Part shown: piece by piece, positions 1 to 10,038 of the stretch
Layout: the number at the start of each line of letters is the position of its first letter
Numbering within the stretch: the first letter of the stretch is position 1
NCBI RefSeq assembly: GCF_963678635.1
Contig: NC_087063.1
Coordinates: forward strand, 17,362,449-17,426,448
Length of the DNA: 64,000 bases
Direction of reading: 5' to 3'
From: Symsagittifera roscoffensis
Lineage: Eukaryota > Xenacoelomorpha > Acoela > Convolutidae
The notes under the pieces: generated by a model
What the model was told of the DNA's origin: nothing
The model's input: only the letters and a program-made list of their open reading frames with translations
Database searches by the model: none
Translations under genes and position numbers: made by a program

Positions 1-153
1 GAATATCCGAGTTCGGACCTGTTTTGTTTTGGTCTGGTTTTTATTGAAAGGCAAGTTACCAGTGCAGTCACTGATTCCTAGCCTGTCTGCTAATAACCTA
101 ATACCTCTCACTTTAGTCTTTCTTTCGTCTACCTAAGTCCTTCAATAAAATAA

Positions 154-446
154 TACCCCTCCGGATTGGCACAAATAGGACCCTTCCGGACTAACAAAAT
201 CTAGACCCCTCCGGATTGGGACCCCTCTGAGTTAGTTAATATAAGACCCCTCCGGATTTGGACCCCTCCTAATTTGAAAAAAAATTTTGACCCCTCCGGA
301 TTGGGAGCCCTCCGGTTTTGTAAAAATAGCTTTTCGGAGATTTCCTTCTTTCAACCTATACCCCTCCGGATACGTTCTCTTATGCAATTTTGCTTTTTCA
401 ATTAACTAAGAAGGGTATGTACTACTTTCCTAGACCCTTCCGGATT
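154..446 (+). repeat. Irregular cluster of the motif ACCCCTCCGGATTGG
   Basis: About ten copies of a motif close to GACCCCTCCGGATTGGG lie in under 300 bp, at roughly 154, 180, 204, 221, 245, 261, 289, 306, 359 and 432. Some have decayed away from the TCCGGA core. Spacing is irregular (about 16-70 bp), so it is not a simple tandem repeat. The TCCGGA core is palindromic. No function is known to me; a protein-binding site array or debris of a hairpin repeat are both possible. Confidence 0.7.
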
Positions 447-963
447 GAAGTTAAGCCTCTTATTCGACAATTCACACTAACGGTGAAGGGTCTTATTGCT
501 CGCCTAACTTCGGCTCGATTAAGGTTTTACTGTGCCTTTAGCCTTCCCTTTTCGTCTAGGACAGCCTAAAGTTACTTTATTCAACCGCTATGGGTCTACC
601 GCTAAGGGTCTACCCTCCCAAATTGGTGACTTTGCTAAGAACAATCTCACAAAAATTTCACGCTTACTTTTCCGAAAATTTTTTGTTCCTGTCAGCAAGC
701 TCAGCTAATTTCTGATCTATTGGTACTAAGATCAACTCGATATGCCCAGTAGTTCCAAAGTTATTAACCAAAACGTCTTTTTTCTAAAGTCAAGAAATTT
801 CTCTCTTATAGGTTCCGCCTAACTTTTTCCGCAAATCTGGTCCTTTCGACCTAAAAATTATTGATCCGAGCTCAGAAGGCCTATATTCTTCTAGTTCAAT
901 GCAAAAGACCCGATCTAAAACGCTTTAGTTGAAAAAATTTGCAAAAAACTATGCTAGCTGTAA

Positions 964-1028
964 CCCTCCGGATTGATGAGTCCACCAAATCAAACACGTT
1001 AAGTTCGATTTCTCTGCAACCCGGAAGG
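964..1028 (+). repeat. 65-bp hairpin repeat, copy 1
   Basis: The copy starts CCCTCCGGATT and ends AACCCGGAAGG, so the ends are imperfect inverted repeats. The about 43-bp middle (TGAGTCCACCAAATCAA and onward) is clearly related to the middle of the copy at 2735-2799. Conserved ends and middle suggest a short mobile or structured unit. It carries no coding capacity. Confidence 0.55.
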
Positions 1029-2266
1029 CTTTCGGGTAGCGGGTTTCAAAACTTGTAGATTCACTAGTGGAGGTTGTCCGAACAACTATTTTTACTGTTG
1101 TAACTCAAAAATTTCAAAAAATTTTCTGAATTTTTAGTGTTTCGGTTTCTCAAAAATCACGAAAATTCAGTTTTTGGTTCCAGAATAGTTCCAACCACTT
1201 CCGAACTAAACTTAACCGGTTCTATCTATTATGGTAGTGCAATTACGATGTAACGCACTACTTTAGCGCTTTTTTCAGTTTCAAAAATTATCGATATCTC
1301 AAAAATCGCGACTTGTGGGGGGGTCAAAATAACGCTATTTTGACTCTAAAAACCGGTCTGTTTTCGTTGTTTTTCACTGAAAAACGATATAAGACTATTA
1401 ATATAGGCTATATAAGTAATAATATTAGTAATACTATACCCCTCCGGGTTTGTTTAATATCCGCTTTAAGGTGTTTAACTCGGATATTCGCAGTTCGGTG
1501 AAGGGTCACTACAGTGCAGCACTGTCGAGCCCCCCACAGATTACTATCTTAATTTTTGTACCAAAAGGGATACAAAACTTGTTAACGATACCCAACAGTC
1601 GATTGTTGTTGTCGTTGAGTCTCTTCTTGTTGCTCCTTGTACTGCTTGCCGGATCAGTCTTCTCCCAGGACCCCTCCGAATTGAGCGCAAATCAGCTGAC
1701 CCTTCCGGATTGAGCGCAATTTATCATTAACGTGCTTAAATGCTCAAATAACCCTACAGTACAAGCCTCACAAACGGGCTACAAAAATGATCGTAACGAT
1801 CCTGACTGATATAAATGCCTGTAACAACAATATATCTATCAACAACAAACGGGGGGGTCGGATCACATCTTGTCTGGGGGGATGATTTCTACTGATTTTT
1901 TACTTTTTTTTTTTTGGTTTTTTCGGTTATTTTTTATGTTTTTTGTTTTTCTTGGGTACTATACTACTTTTTGTTTGGTTTTATATATATCTTTAAGTGT
2001 TTTTGGTCACAAACCTCTCAGGGCCCGAGGGAATGGCCGATCCCCCCACCCTTCCTGGTTCGTGAATTTTCGGTCTTAACTAAGTTAAAAAGCTATTCAC
2101 GGTAATCCGGAAGGCTTCCGCGTTCCAAACTACCCTTCCGCCCGGCGGTTTAGGCCTATTAAGGGCGTTAATGTGAGCATCCGCTCGGCGCGGAGTGCTC
2201 GTTAACGGTTCTGCCGGTCATGATGTTAAAAAAGAATAACACCCAGGAGCGCCATAAAAACATCTA

Positions 2267-2600
2267 TGTAACATTCGCCCGGAAGATACATATCGACGGA
2301 AAATAAAACTAAGTTCTAAGACGACTGGCTAACGTCTAAACAGAGCTTTTTATGTTTTTCACTGTCTCTACCAAGCCAGTACTTTTGGTGGTCTTTTCTA
2401 ACAACGGGTCGACAAAAACTTTACTGCTTTCGGCTTCGGTCAAAACACTCAAATTAACTAAATTACATGCAGAAATAGTGAGCTCATGGCTGGGTCTCAG
2501 TATCCCCAGACCACGAGGTCACTCCTAAAAACAGGGCTACTACTTATTATATTACTATTGTTTTTGTTCAGTAGATAAAAATCATCATCTCCATCGAAGA
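2267..2600 (+). repeat. LTR-like sequence, copy A (plus orientation)
   Basis: It starts TGTAACATTCGCCCGGAAG, contains a conserved block around GCTCATGGCTGGGTCTCAG and CCAGACCACGAGGTCACTCC, and ends just before TGGATCAACC at 2601. The same blocks occur in the same order at 3610-4024 and 29943-30269 on the plus strand and at 29401-29070 on the minus strand. In the minus copy the sequence sits directly upstream of gag, which is why I call the family LTR-like. The similarity to that copy runs past 2601 to about 2630 (CCAACTCCTAGC), so leader sequence is included here and this is not simply a solo LTR. Confidence 0.6.
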
Positions 2601-3609
2601 TGGATCAACCCCTTCCCCCAACTCCTAGCTTCTCATCCTTATCAAAATGAATCCAGTTGTTAATTAAATTCAAATCAGGACATGACAAGAAGCTAAACGT
2701 TTTTATAAAAGGCTAAAAGTCTCAGTTCCGAAACCCTTCCGGATTCTTGAATCCACTGAATCAAGCTCGTTAATCTTGATTTCTTCTTAATCCGGAAGGC
2801 TGTCCTCCACCCTTCACCGTTGTCCGCAACGGCCTTGCAACTATTGTAGCGACACAATAGTTGCAACTCGGAACCTTCTCTGCTATTCCTGCAATCTGCT
2901 GTTGTTTTTTGATCACGATTCTCGTAGTTATCGTCCGCGCAACTAATGTTGTTGTGTTTTTCTTCGACCTTTTTGCCAAAATGGCCATTTCTGACGTTTC
3001 TCAGAAATGTTACGTAATCACTTCGAAAATTTAAAAATTAGCAGTTCCCGAATCCTTCAACCTTCACGTTTTGTCCCATCGTTCAAATAACGTCGTTAAT
3101 CCTTTAAAATTACTAATTCGGAAGGCTCGCTGCTAAAATTTTGAATTCCGCAGAAATTGCATTTTTCACATTCTGGTCGAATGTCACACATGTCACACAT
3201 GGCAAGAGTCAATCCATCTCTAAAGTATCTAGTATTTGACTATCACTTAACATATCTAATTGTGGTTTTCTATCCGTGTTTATATTAGTAATCACGTAGC
3301 CCACGGAGCCACATCCAGCTATGGGGTTACTTTAGCATGCAGAGGAGAGCTGATCATAGTCGTTTGGCTGATTGTTTAAAATGGTAACATAATAGTTAGC
3401 CCTTAAACTGACTAGAAAAACAACTGGCTAGATGAAGACAGTTAAAAATGAGTGAGATTACGGTAACTGGTTTCAATAGGGGATTTTCCTACGCTCCGTC
3501 GCTGCGTAATGTCTGAGCGAAAAGTATAGATTTTTTGCAATATTTGCCAGTATCCTGTCAGTACTCAACTACAGGGTTGAATACTTCATCTTTGTGGAAA
3601 TTTAGAAAT
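2601..3609. other. Non-coding stretch after LTR-like copy A
   Basis: No gene is seen. The stretch holds the second 65-bp hairpin repeat (2735-2799) and a third partial trace near 3090-3130. A segment around 2960-3010 (CCAAAATGGCC core followed by TTTCTCAGAAATG) resembles 30640-30690 in the same orientation and at a similar distance from an LTR-like copy. So 2267-about 3050 and 29943-about 30700 probably descend from one larger repeat. Confidence 0.45.
2735..2799 (+). repeat. 65-bp hairpin repeat, copy 2
   Basis: The arms CCTTCCGGATT (2735-2745) and AATCCGGAAGG (2789-2799) are perfect inverted repeats of 11 bp around a 43-bp loop. The loop (TGAATCCACTGAATCAAG and onward) matches that of the copy at 964-1028. 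The better arms here suggest compensating conservation of the stem, or a younger copy. Confidence 0.6.
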
Positions 3610-4024
3610 TGTAACATTCACCCGGAAGTACATACTAACGCGAAATAAAGCCAGGTATTAAAACGACTGGCTACTAAAAAAGCTTCATATGCTTTCAACC
3701 GTCTTGTAACAGTCACCTACTTCGGCCACATATCAGGCTTAAGAAAAATAGGCCCTATAATCATTGGCTCAGGAGTCAGGGACACTATCTCTTGTGTTTT
3801 TTTACCTCAAAACGGTCGGAGCCAATTCGGTTCACTTGCGACATGAGACTAAAACCCGTTACAGCTTAAAGGCCACTACCAAAATACCCCCACACTAGAA
3901 AAAAAGAACTTCCCCATACTTAGGTCTCAAAATACCCAAAATACACGAACGCCGTTAAAAACAGGGTCGGAACAATCCGTTAAGTTACTTTTTATTGGAC
4001 AGTGGAACTTTGATCCATTTCAGA
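3610..4024 (+). repeat. LTR-like sequence, copy B (plus orientation)
   Basis: It starts TGTAACATTCACCCGGAAG and shares the GACTGGCTA, GGTCTCA and TTAAAAACAGGG blocks with copies A and 29070-29401. It ends before TGGATCAACC (4025). The end carries a perfect inverted repeat, TGATCCAT at 4011-4018 and ATGGATCA at 4024-4031, spanning the junction. It is longer (415 bp) and more diverged than the other copies. No gag follows it, so the element it came from has been lost. Confidence 0.5.
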
Positions 4025-5001
4025 TGGATCAACCTAAAACTCGCCTTACCTCAACATACTTATCACAAAATACACTCGGGAAAATTAAATTAGGTACTCA
4101 CATAACTGCACACTTGAGAATCAGAGTAATTAAGCTAATTAGTAACTCTAGCATAAATACGATTGAATATAACTCGAGAAGTTTGCTATCAATGAATTCG
4201 AATCAAATGAGTTTTAACTTGAGAATATAGTTTTGGGTCTGAACCATTGGGAGACTTCAGTTGTCTACCTTTCCACTGAAGGTTCACCCTGGTTCAGCTG
4301 AATTTCGATGTTCTTTCGTAATCACTCTGTCTCCTATATCAAGATAGGACAGCTCAACTCTCGTGTTTTTTACTAGAATCTCGGAAATTGTGAATAGCAA
4401 TTTCCCGCTGTTTTTTCTGTCACTTTCCCGCAATTGCGATTCGGTCGTTCTGATTTTATTTCTGATGTTTCCACTGTCGCGAGAAAATTGAGCATGACAG
4501 GCTCAATTCGAATTTTTGAAAAATTAAACTTCATCCCAAAACTACGTATTTCGTATTCCTCAAGGTCAAACTTCCAGATATGACCGACTGGCACATACTC
4601 CCCGGACTCAAGATCGATGTCCTCATCGCGTGCTGTTGTCTGTCAGTGAATCCCCAGAAAACCGAGTGTTGCTCAAGGTACAGTGTCAGTGGTCATTTAC
4701 AGAAGTTTGCAGCAGACTTAAGTTTATCTACACCCCAAAATTCACAACCATGTAAAGTTTTCACACTATTGCTGAACAGCAATCAAAATCTGCACACCTG
4801 CACCATTGAATTTTCGCTTTTTAAGCTAGAAATTTAAAATTTCTTTTGTCCTATTCAATCAGGAAATCGTCATGCAACATTTTGATTTATATAATAGATA
4901 TAACATATTAATAACAATATCTCATTTGTTAAAATTTCTTTTTCGTGAACCCTGATTTCATCCAAGTTCACCCTCGAGCCGCTTTCCTTCCATCTCAAGA
5001 C
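4025..5001. other. Non-coding stretch beyond the downstream block
   Basis: On the minus strand this follows the end of the long downstream coding block and should contain its 3' untranslated region and a 3' LTR. I could not find a minus-oriented copy of the LTR-like sequence here. A 73-residue open frame at 4594-4373 (minus) has protein-like composition, but no partner copy or known motif supports it. AT-rich DNA fills 4850-4950. Confidence 0.4.
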
Positions 5002-5994
5002 TCAAGACTCTAGAATTTCCCCCTTGAGCCACCTGCTCTTCGCCTTCGAGGTACCCGACCCCGACGTATTTGACACCGTAATCTGTTTTAACAGTGCCTC
5101 TTCATCATCGGAGCGAATCACGATCTCTTCCCAGGATTTCAGCTGTTCGTAGGACCGCATCCATTCCCTTTGCTCCTGCAATCTCTTTGCTTGGTTGGGC
5201 ATACTCTTCACTCTCGACTCTCGGTTCAAACAGAAGGAATTGTGCAGACTCAGGCTCACGTTCTTCGACAAGTCTTCCTCCAGTATCGACTCTCTCGCCT
5301 TAGTATTGTTTCTTGACACCCTACCAACTCTTTTTCACCCCGTCGTGATCGCATCTCGATGGGTCAGCAGAGGTCTCTTGAAAGCTTCCGGTCCTATCTC
5401 GGCCAGGAACTGTCGATATTCGTTTTGACATTTCTTCATGTGGTCCTTCGTTACCATGTACAACCAAGATGTCAACGTCGCTCGAAACCAAGGTAAGAAC
5501 CTTATGCGGCTCTATACGTACCTGACCTCCATTGGTATGGCGAATACTTTGCATGCAGTCTCAAACAACTCGAGTCTGCTGTTGTAGTCTATAGCGTGTA
5601 TCGATTCTGCCGTAGGTGCCTTCGACTTCCTGTACTTCCTTACATTTTCTACGATCCATCGTAATGCCAAGATTGTGCTCACCACCAAGATAGTCATTTT
5701 CTGCTGATGATCGGGCAATCCTATTGACCGAATTTTTTCCACATCCTAGACCAGGCAGAGGTTTGCGTGATCCGGATACCACACCGTTTGTGCCAGACAG
5801 TGGCATGGACATTCCCCATGTGTGAAGTCAATACTTCTAAGGTTGCGCTCTCCCGAGGCTTCTAGGAGAGGTTCAAGTTCCATCATCTTCTCGTGTATCG
5901 TATCATTCTCCTCCATGTTCGGAGCACCACCCATCGGTTTCCCGATCACGTTCTGTCTCTTGTGGTCACTTGTGTTTTCACTCTCCAAACCCAA
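5002..5994 (-). pseudogene. Downstream block, C-terminal region (unknown function)
   Basis: Broken coding sequence in several frames (pieces 5994-5746, 5742-5512, about 5510-5320, 5319-5002). Translation of 32450-31500 gives a parallel protein. Shared traits in order: a D-x-T-x-H-x-MM-x-E-EPLL-x-ASG segment; GLPD followed by a hydrophobic SILVVSAILAMRW-like stretch; an LPWF...HM...GP.A..R.LL.HR segment; and a KNVSLSLHNSF-like segment near the end. At about 5746 a TAG stands where copy 2 has a Trp codon, so this is a nonsense change and not a gene end. I recognise no family. The hydrophobic stretch could be a buried helix or strand or a membrane helix. Confidence 0.55.
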
Positions 5995-7225
5995 AAGTTC
6001 TTCCCCCAGATTTCACTCAAGTCATCCCTCTGCTCTCTCGGCACTGTTCCTCGGATTTTTCTCAACAACCTGTGTGAGTGATGCGACATCCGAGCCAGTC
6101 TTACACACTTGGGCACTGAGAAGGCCTTGTCTATTAATACCCTTTGGCTGGATACCTCCACGATCGCCATGTGCAATGGGTAGTGGCTGCCGCATCACTG
6201 ACCCCACTAGGGACTTCGCATTTAGAGGCAGACCATAGGTTTCGCTCATAGAAAATCCCATTTCCGCCTCAAGTCCGACCTTCCAGCTTTTGATGTGTTT
6301 CTGGGTTACCTGCAACACCCCGGGCCATGACTCCACGCTCAACGCGGTCACCAAATGGTGTTCAGACTCTAGCCTCTCCAGTGACTGCAGACTGCACACC
6401 CTTGAGAAGAATCCCAGAGCTGTTGCTATATTCACCGTGGTACTCGCGTAACACTCAGCCACTATCTGTACTTCATTCTTCTCCCTCTCTGTGATATCTT
6501 CAAACCAAGTGACTAGATTTTCTTTTTGGAAGGATTGTATCCTAACGCATGACCGTCCATCACAGGTGTGCTCGCCACTCCCACACGTCGAGTCAAGACA
6601 ACTAACCGGCTCCATCTTCTTCGCCGACCCTAGTTTACTCGTCGCTTCGCCTGACTCCTTCACCTGAGGCAAGATCAGCTTGTGCACTATACTCAATGTT
6701 GCCAGATCTTCGTCCTCCGCCGGTGCTAACCTCACTCGTTCCGTGACTTTCTCGATCAGGCTCGCGTGGGAATGTGGACACCAGGAGGGCCTTAGCAATT
6801 TCCACACCACTCCCAGATTCGTGACTAACATGCCGTTACCGTTACCCATCTTCAGCTCGACTCTTTTACTTGAGCGCGGCACGCTTATCACCTCTGGTGT
6901 TTTCTCGAAAATCAAGCCCAAGCTCGGTCTCTCTCTCTCTACTGTGTCTATTTCCACTATCTTCTCTGTCCCAAACTTTAGTAGCTCCGCTACCTCGTAG
7001 TTCCTGTGAGCGCCTCCGGCTTCCGAGTCCAGGAAAGGGTTGTACGCCATCCCCATAACTCCAGACACGTACTGATATTCTCCCTTCTTATTGAGTTTCA
7101 AGTACTCTCCTGACGAGGCCAAGTTACGGTGTACGTCGTGTCCCTCCTCAAACTTCTTGTTGTAGAATCTCCGTATCTCGTCTAACTTTCTGTGGCTCTC
7201 TAGAGACTGCCTGGAACCATCCTCT
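5946..7225 (-). pseudogene. Downstream block, conserved cysteine/histidine-containing segment
   Basis: The main open frame (7122-6022, extending to about 7225 before a TAA) carries the segments RRFYNKKF, YVSGVMGMAYNPF and a Cys-rich stretch (CLDSTCGSGEHTCDG). It then changes frame near 6180 and continues in 6176-5946 (FSVPKCVRLARMS). The diverged copy at 33650-32480 has the same order: RRFYNKEL, YVSGVPGMACNPF, a Cys/His stretch, TALGFYS and FSVPKCVRLSRMS. Retention of these peptides at protein level while the DNA has drifted argues for past selection on a protein. The tail of the 7122-6022 frame after the shift is out of register and should be ignored. No known domain is recognised. Confidence 0.55.
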
Positions 7226-7374
7226 TTTTATATCCCAGTACTCTGGTATACATTCAAGATGACTGCTGAGTTTCTCCTTTCCAATGTCTTACTTCCAATT
7301 GCTCTTTGTTGACATGCTAGGATGGTGTTGTCAGTCATCACCGACATTATCCACCTCAAGAAACAAGTAGCGTC

Positions 7375-8660
7375 TTACCTCCTTGCCAGGCTCAAGCCTG
7401 AGTTATCCCTAGCAATGTGCTGCATCAATGTCTGATATATTTCTAGATTTTTTCCACCCAATTTCAACTTGTCATGCGAGGTCAGCGTTTCTAATTCTAT
7501 TCCCACCAGGCTCCACGCGAACATCAGTTGTCCCGCTGTTCTTACGAAAGGATTCGCCATCAACGGCGACGCCGATGAGGATGTCCTCATCGCTTCTTCA
7601 AAATGATCCCTGAAAAAGTTCTGCCAAGTTCTCTTCAGTTGGCTCTCCAATTCTATTTTGTTAATCTCAGCCTTCTGCTGGGTATCCCAGTTGCGTCGCT
7701 TGCGTGACTCTCCACTGTCGAGTTTCTTTAGGCAGTCTCCCAGTTCCTTCAATGTTTCCAGGGCCACCCACCACGGCCGGGAGGTGTTCCTCGTTTTATT
7801 CTTCTCAAGAGGATCACTAGTTACTTGCTTCCCAGTGGCCTGGTGCTCATTTGAGACCCACTCTTTGCCAACGTCTACTTCCCATGTCTGCCCGCTCGTC
7901 GAATCTCGTTTCATATTCGTCCTCCGGGGCCTGAAGTCTTCTTCCGTTGTCGAGTTGGTGGAAACCTCCATCTCTTTTTCTACCTCGAGCAATTTCCTTG
8001 GTTCGGAGCTACTCTTGTAGGCTGCTGTCTTCCATCGTGCCACCGTGCCAGAACCATGGTTTTTCTCTGAGACTGCGTCCGCCGAAGGAATATCCAACCC
8101 TTCTACCTCTCTCTTTCTCTTGCGAGACTTCAGGTCTTTACTTATGGGCGTTGCCGCTATCATCATTGATTCGACCTCTTTGTCTCCATCCAACCCTTCC
8201 AGTTCTTGCCTCACCCCTGCTCGAGCCTTAAGGATATTAGTACTTTTAATTATATTAATAGTCTCAACCTTATCCCCCCTTACACCTTCAACTATTTTAT
8301 TGACAGTTTTTTGTTTCAGAGTAGAGCTGTCTTTACATTCGTCTTCTTTGGTCTTCGTTGGCGCCCTTCTCAATTCGACCATCTTGCTCAGCAGCTCTCC
8401 TCTTTTTTTTTCATCCAGACCTGTTGCCATCAGGACAGGTTCCCCGAACTTCACCACCAAGTTCCACAGTTTTCTTTGAAAATGTCTAATGTGATCTCGC
8501 TATTCACCTCTCGATTAAACTCTCTCAAGAATTCTCGCCAGGCTTTCTCATCTAGAGTCCCTAGGAACTTGGTCTGGTTTTCCTCGAAGGTAATCTTTTC
8601 GCTTTCCTCCGCACTCAAGAGTATCATTCCCATATTGGAAGTCTCGCTCGTCAGTGGCAA
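7375..8660 (-). pseudogene. Downstream block, charged linker and helical region
   Basis: Two overlapping frames (8660-8451 and 8460-7375) change register near 8455. The middle is rich in Lys, Glu, Ser and Thr and looks disordered. The last about 70 codons (FVRTAGQLMFAWSLVGIEL to the RDNSGLSLARR end) match the copy-2 segment around 34030-33880 (GDGATLVWCLIG to DDSAIAWAKRK). The stop at 7375 lies in GGTAAGAC, which resembles a splice donor. However, the related copy reads through at this point and the sequence below 7375 still carries matching peptides in shifted frames, so decay is more likely than an intron. Confidence 0.55.
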
Positions 8661-8711
8661 CTCCAGATTCTTGCGGGGAGATGAGTTCAGAGGTGGTGTG
8701 GCAGTATTTGC

Positions 8712-9994
8712 TCAATCGTGTCCACTCAGGTCTTTCAGCAGTTCTTGAGTGGTGAAATCCTCCTCTGCTGGTTTTGGTTTAGGCGTGTTCCCCACTTCCA
8801 TCTCCTCGCCTGCCTCACTGAGAGTCTCATCCATGCTTTCTTCTCCTGACTCGGCTCTCCTTCTCTCAAGTATCCTCCTGAACCGATCTTCTACGGGGCC
8901 GCTTCTTTTGTCTCCAGGGGTGCCCACTGACAGGGGTGATGGTGTCGTTGGATCCGATTTCTTATATTCCGTCAGAGCCATATACAACGGGCCCGCCGCA
9001 TCCAGCTCCTCCCCTTCCTGTCTCATCTCCACCTGTTCTAATCCGTAAGGCGCCCGGTATTTTCTTGTGGCAAACTTCATTTCGTCTTTTAGCGCAATGT
9101 GCCCTTCTTGTACAATCATCCTGCCATCGTCCCACACCGGTAACATGTTCTCCAAACCCGCCGGATCAAGCATTCTCAAGATCTCTCGCATCTCGAATTT
9201 TGGGGGCATTGAGCCTCTCATCTTCTTTGCTTGAGTCGTCCAACAGTTTATTTTTATATCACAGGTGTGGAAATAGACCGCTGCGGTATAGCCGATGAAT
9301 AGGGGATCCCAGCCATCGGTGAATTCCCTTTGCTGCCTCTCCGCCGCTGCTCTCGCAAACAGGGATGGGACCACCAGGGAACTATTCATTCCCAGGGTCA
9401 TTCTCCTGACCGTTGGGAACTCGGGAATGGTTGCTGGCAAGATTTCCTTCGCCTCTAGCTCCCTTTTCACCAACTCGAACCTTTTCTTCCATACAGGAGT
9501 TCTCAAGATATCTTGTCCACTCGCCGTCAGGGGATTCAAGTTCCAGAACTTGGGATAAGTCTCGATGGGGCCTTCACGTTTCCCCCCCATCGTGCACTGC
9601 AGTTGCCCTCGGAAATTGTATACCATCAACTCGGGATCTTTCACTTTTCCAAAGAGTACCGTGTTACTCATTTGCGCCCTCAGCACCTCTTGCTGACACC
9701 AGTTGAGTGCCGTCCCATCCAACACACTTATTAGGCTCAAGTGTGCCACGGAGTTGCGGTAAGCCGTCACTAGAGGATCTGAGGATCTGGAAACGCGTAT
9801 AATACAGCTGGTCCGTAAATGCAGGTTACGACCTCCTCCAGCCCCCGGATTATTCCCATTGGGACCGATCTCATCGCCAGGCACAGGTATGTCAACAGAG
9901 GCATGCCACCATTCACTTGTCTCCATTCATCTTTCGTTTTCGGGTTCTTCTCCTCGCCAGTCATATGTCGATTCTGCATCAGGAGATATTCCAC
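8712..9994 (-). pseudogene. Downstream block, conserved central region
   Basis: The long frame 9926-8712 (404 codons) is preceded by a short piece in another frame (9994-9770). An in-frame TGA at 8712 separates it from the 8660 piece, which continues in the same frame. The segment with KFWNLNPL, VRRMTLGMNSS, DPLFIGYTAAVYFHTCD and AGLENMLPV aligns with copy 2 at 35390-34959 (KLWNLPPI, IRRMLLGLTSP, EPRFIGWNALALHTFDF). The C-terminal third is acidic and Pro/Ser-rich, and probably a linker. No family is recognised. The aromatic-rich conserved core suggests a folded domain. Confidence 0.55.
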
Positions 9995-10038
9995 CAGCAG
10001 CGTCTTCAGTCCCGCAGCACATTTTTATGAGTAGGTGT

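Larger units (their letters stand above)
1..2266. other. Non-coding left flank
   Basis: No credible gene is seen. Short open frames here are not supported by any motif or by a second copy. The stretch holds a cluster of TCCGGA-containing motifs (154-446), isolated further copies near 964, 1437, 1667, 1697 and 2104, one copy of a 65-bp hairpin repeat (964-1028), and a T-rich run around 1895-1990. The right edge is where the first LTR-like sequence starts (2267). It may be the remains of older insertions. Confidence 0.6.

Noticed and set aside
1313-2105. Small plus-strand genes in the left flank
   Set aside because: Short, low-complexity frames with no motif, no splice context and no second copy.
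4373-4640. A minus-strand exon with protein-like composition (about 75-90 codons)
   Set aside because: It is closed by a stop just upstream, has no recognised motif and no counterpart beyond the second downstream block. It is mentioned only as part of the flank.
7210-7376. Possible intron starting at GGTAAGAC after the 8460-7375 frame
   Set aside because: The related copy (33606-34196) codes straight through this zone, and matching peptides are still visible inside the supposed intron in shifted frames. Decay is simpler.
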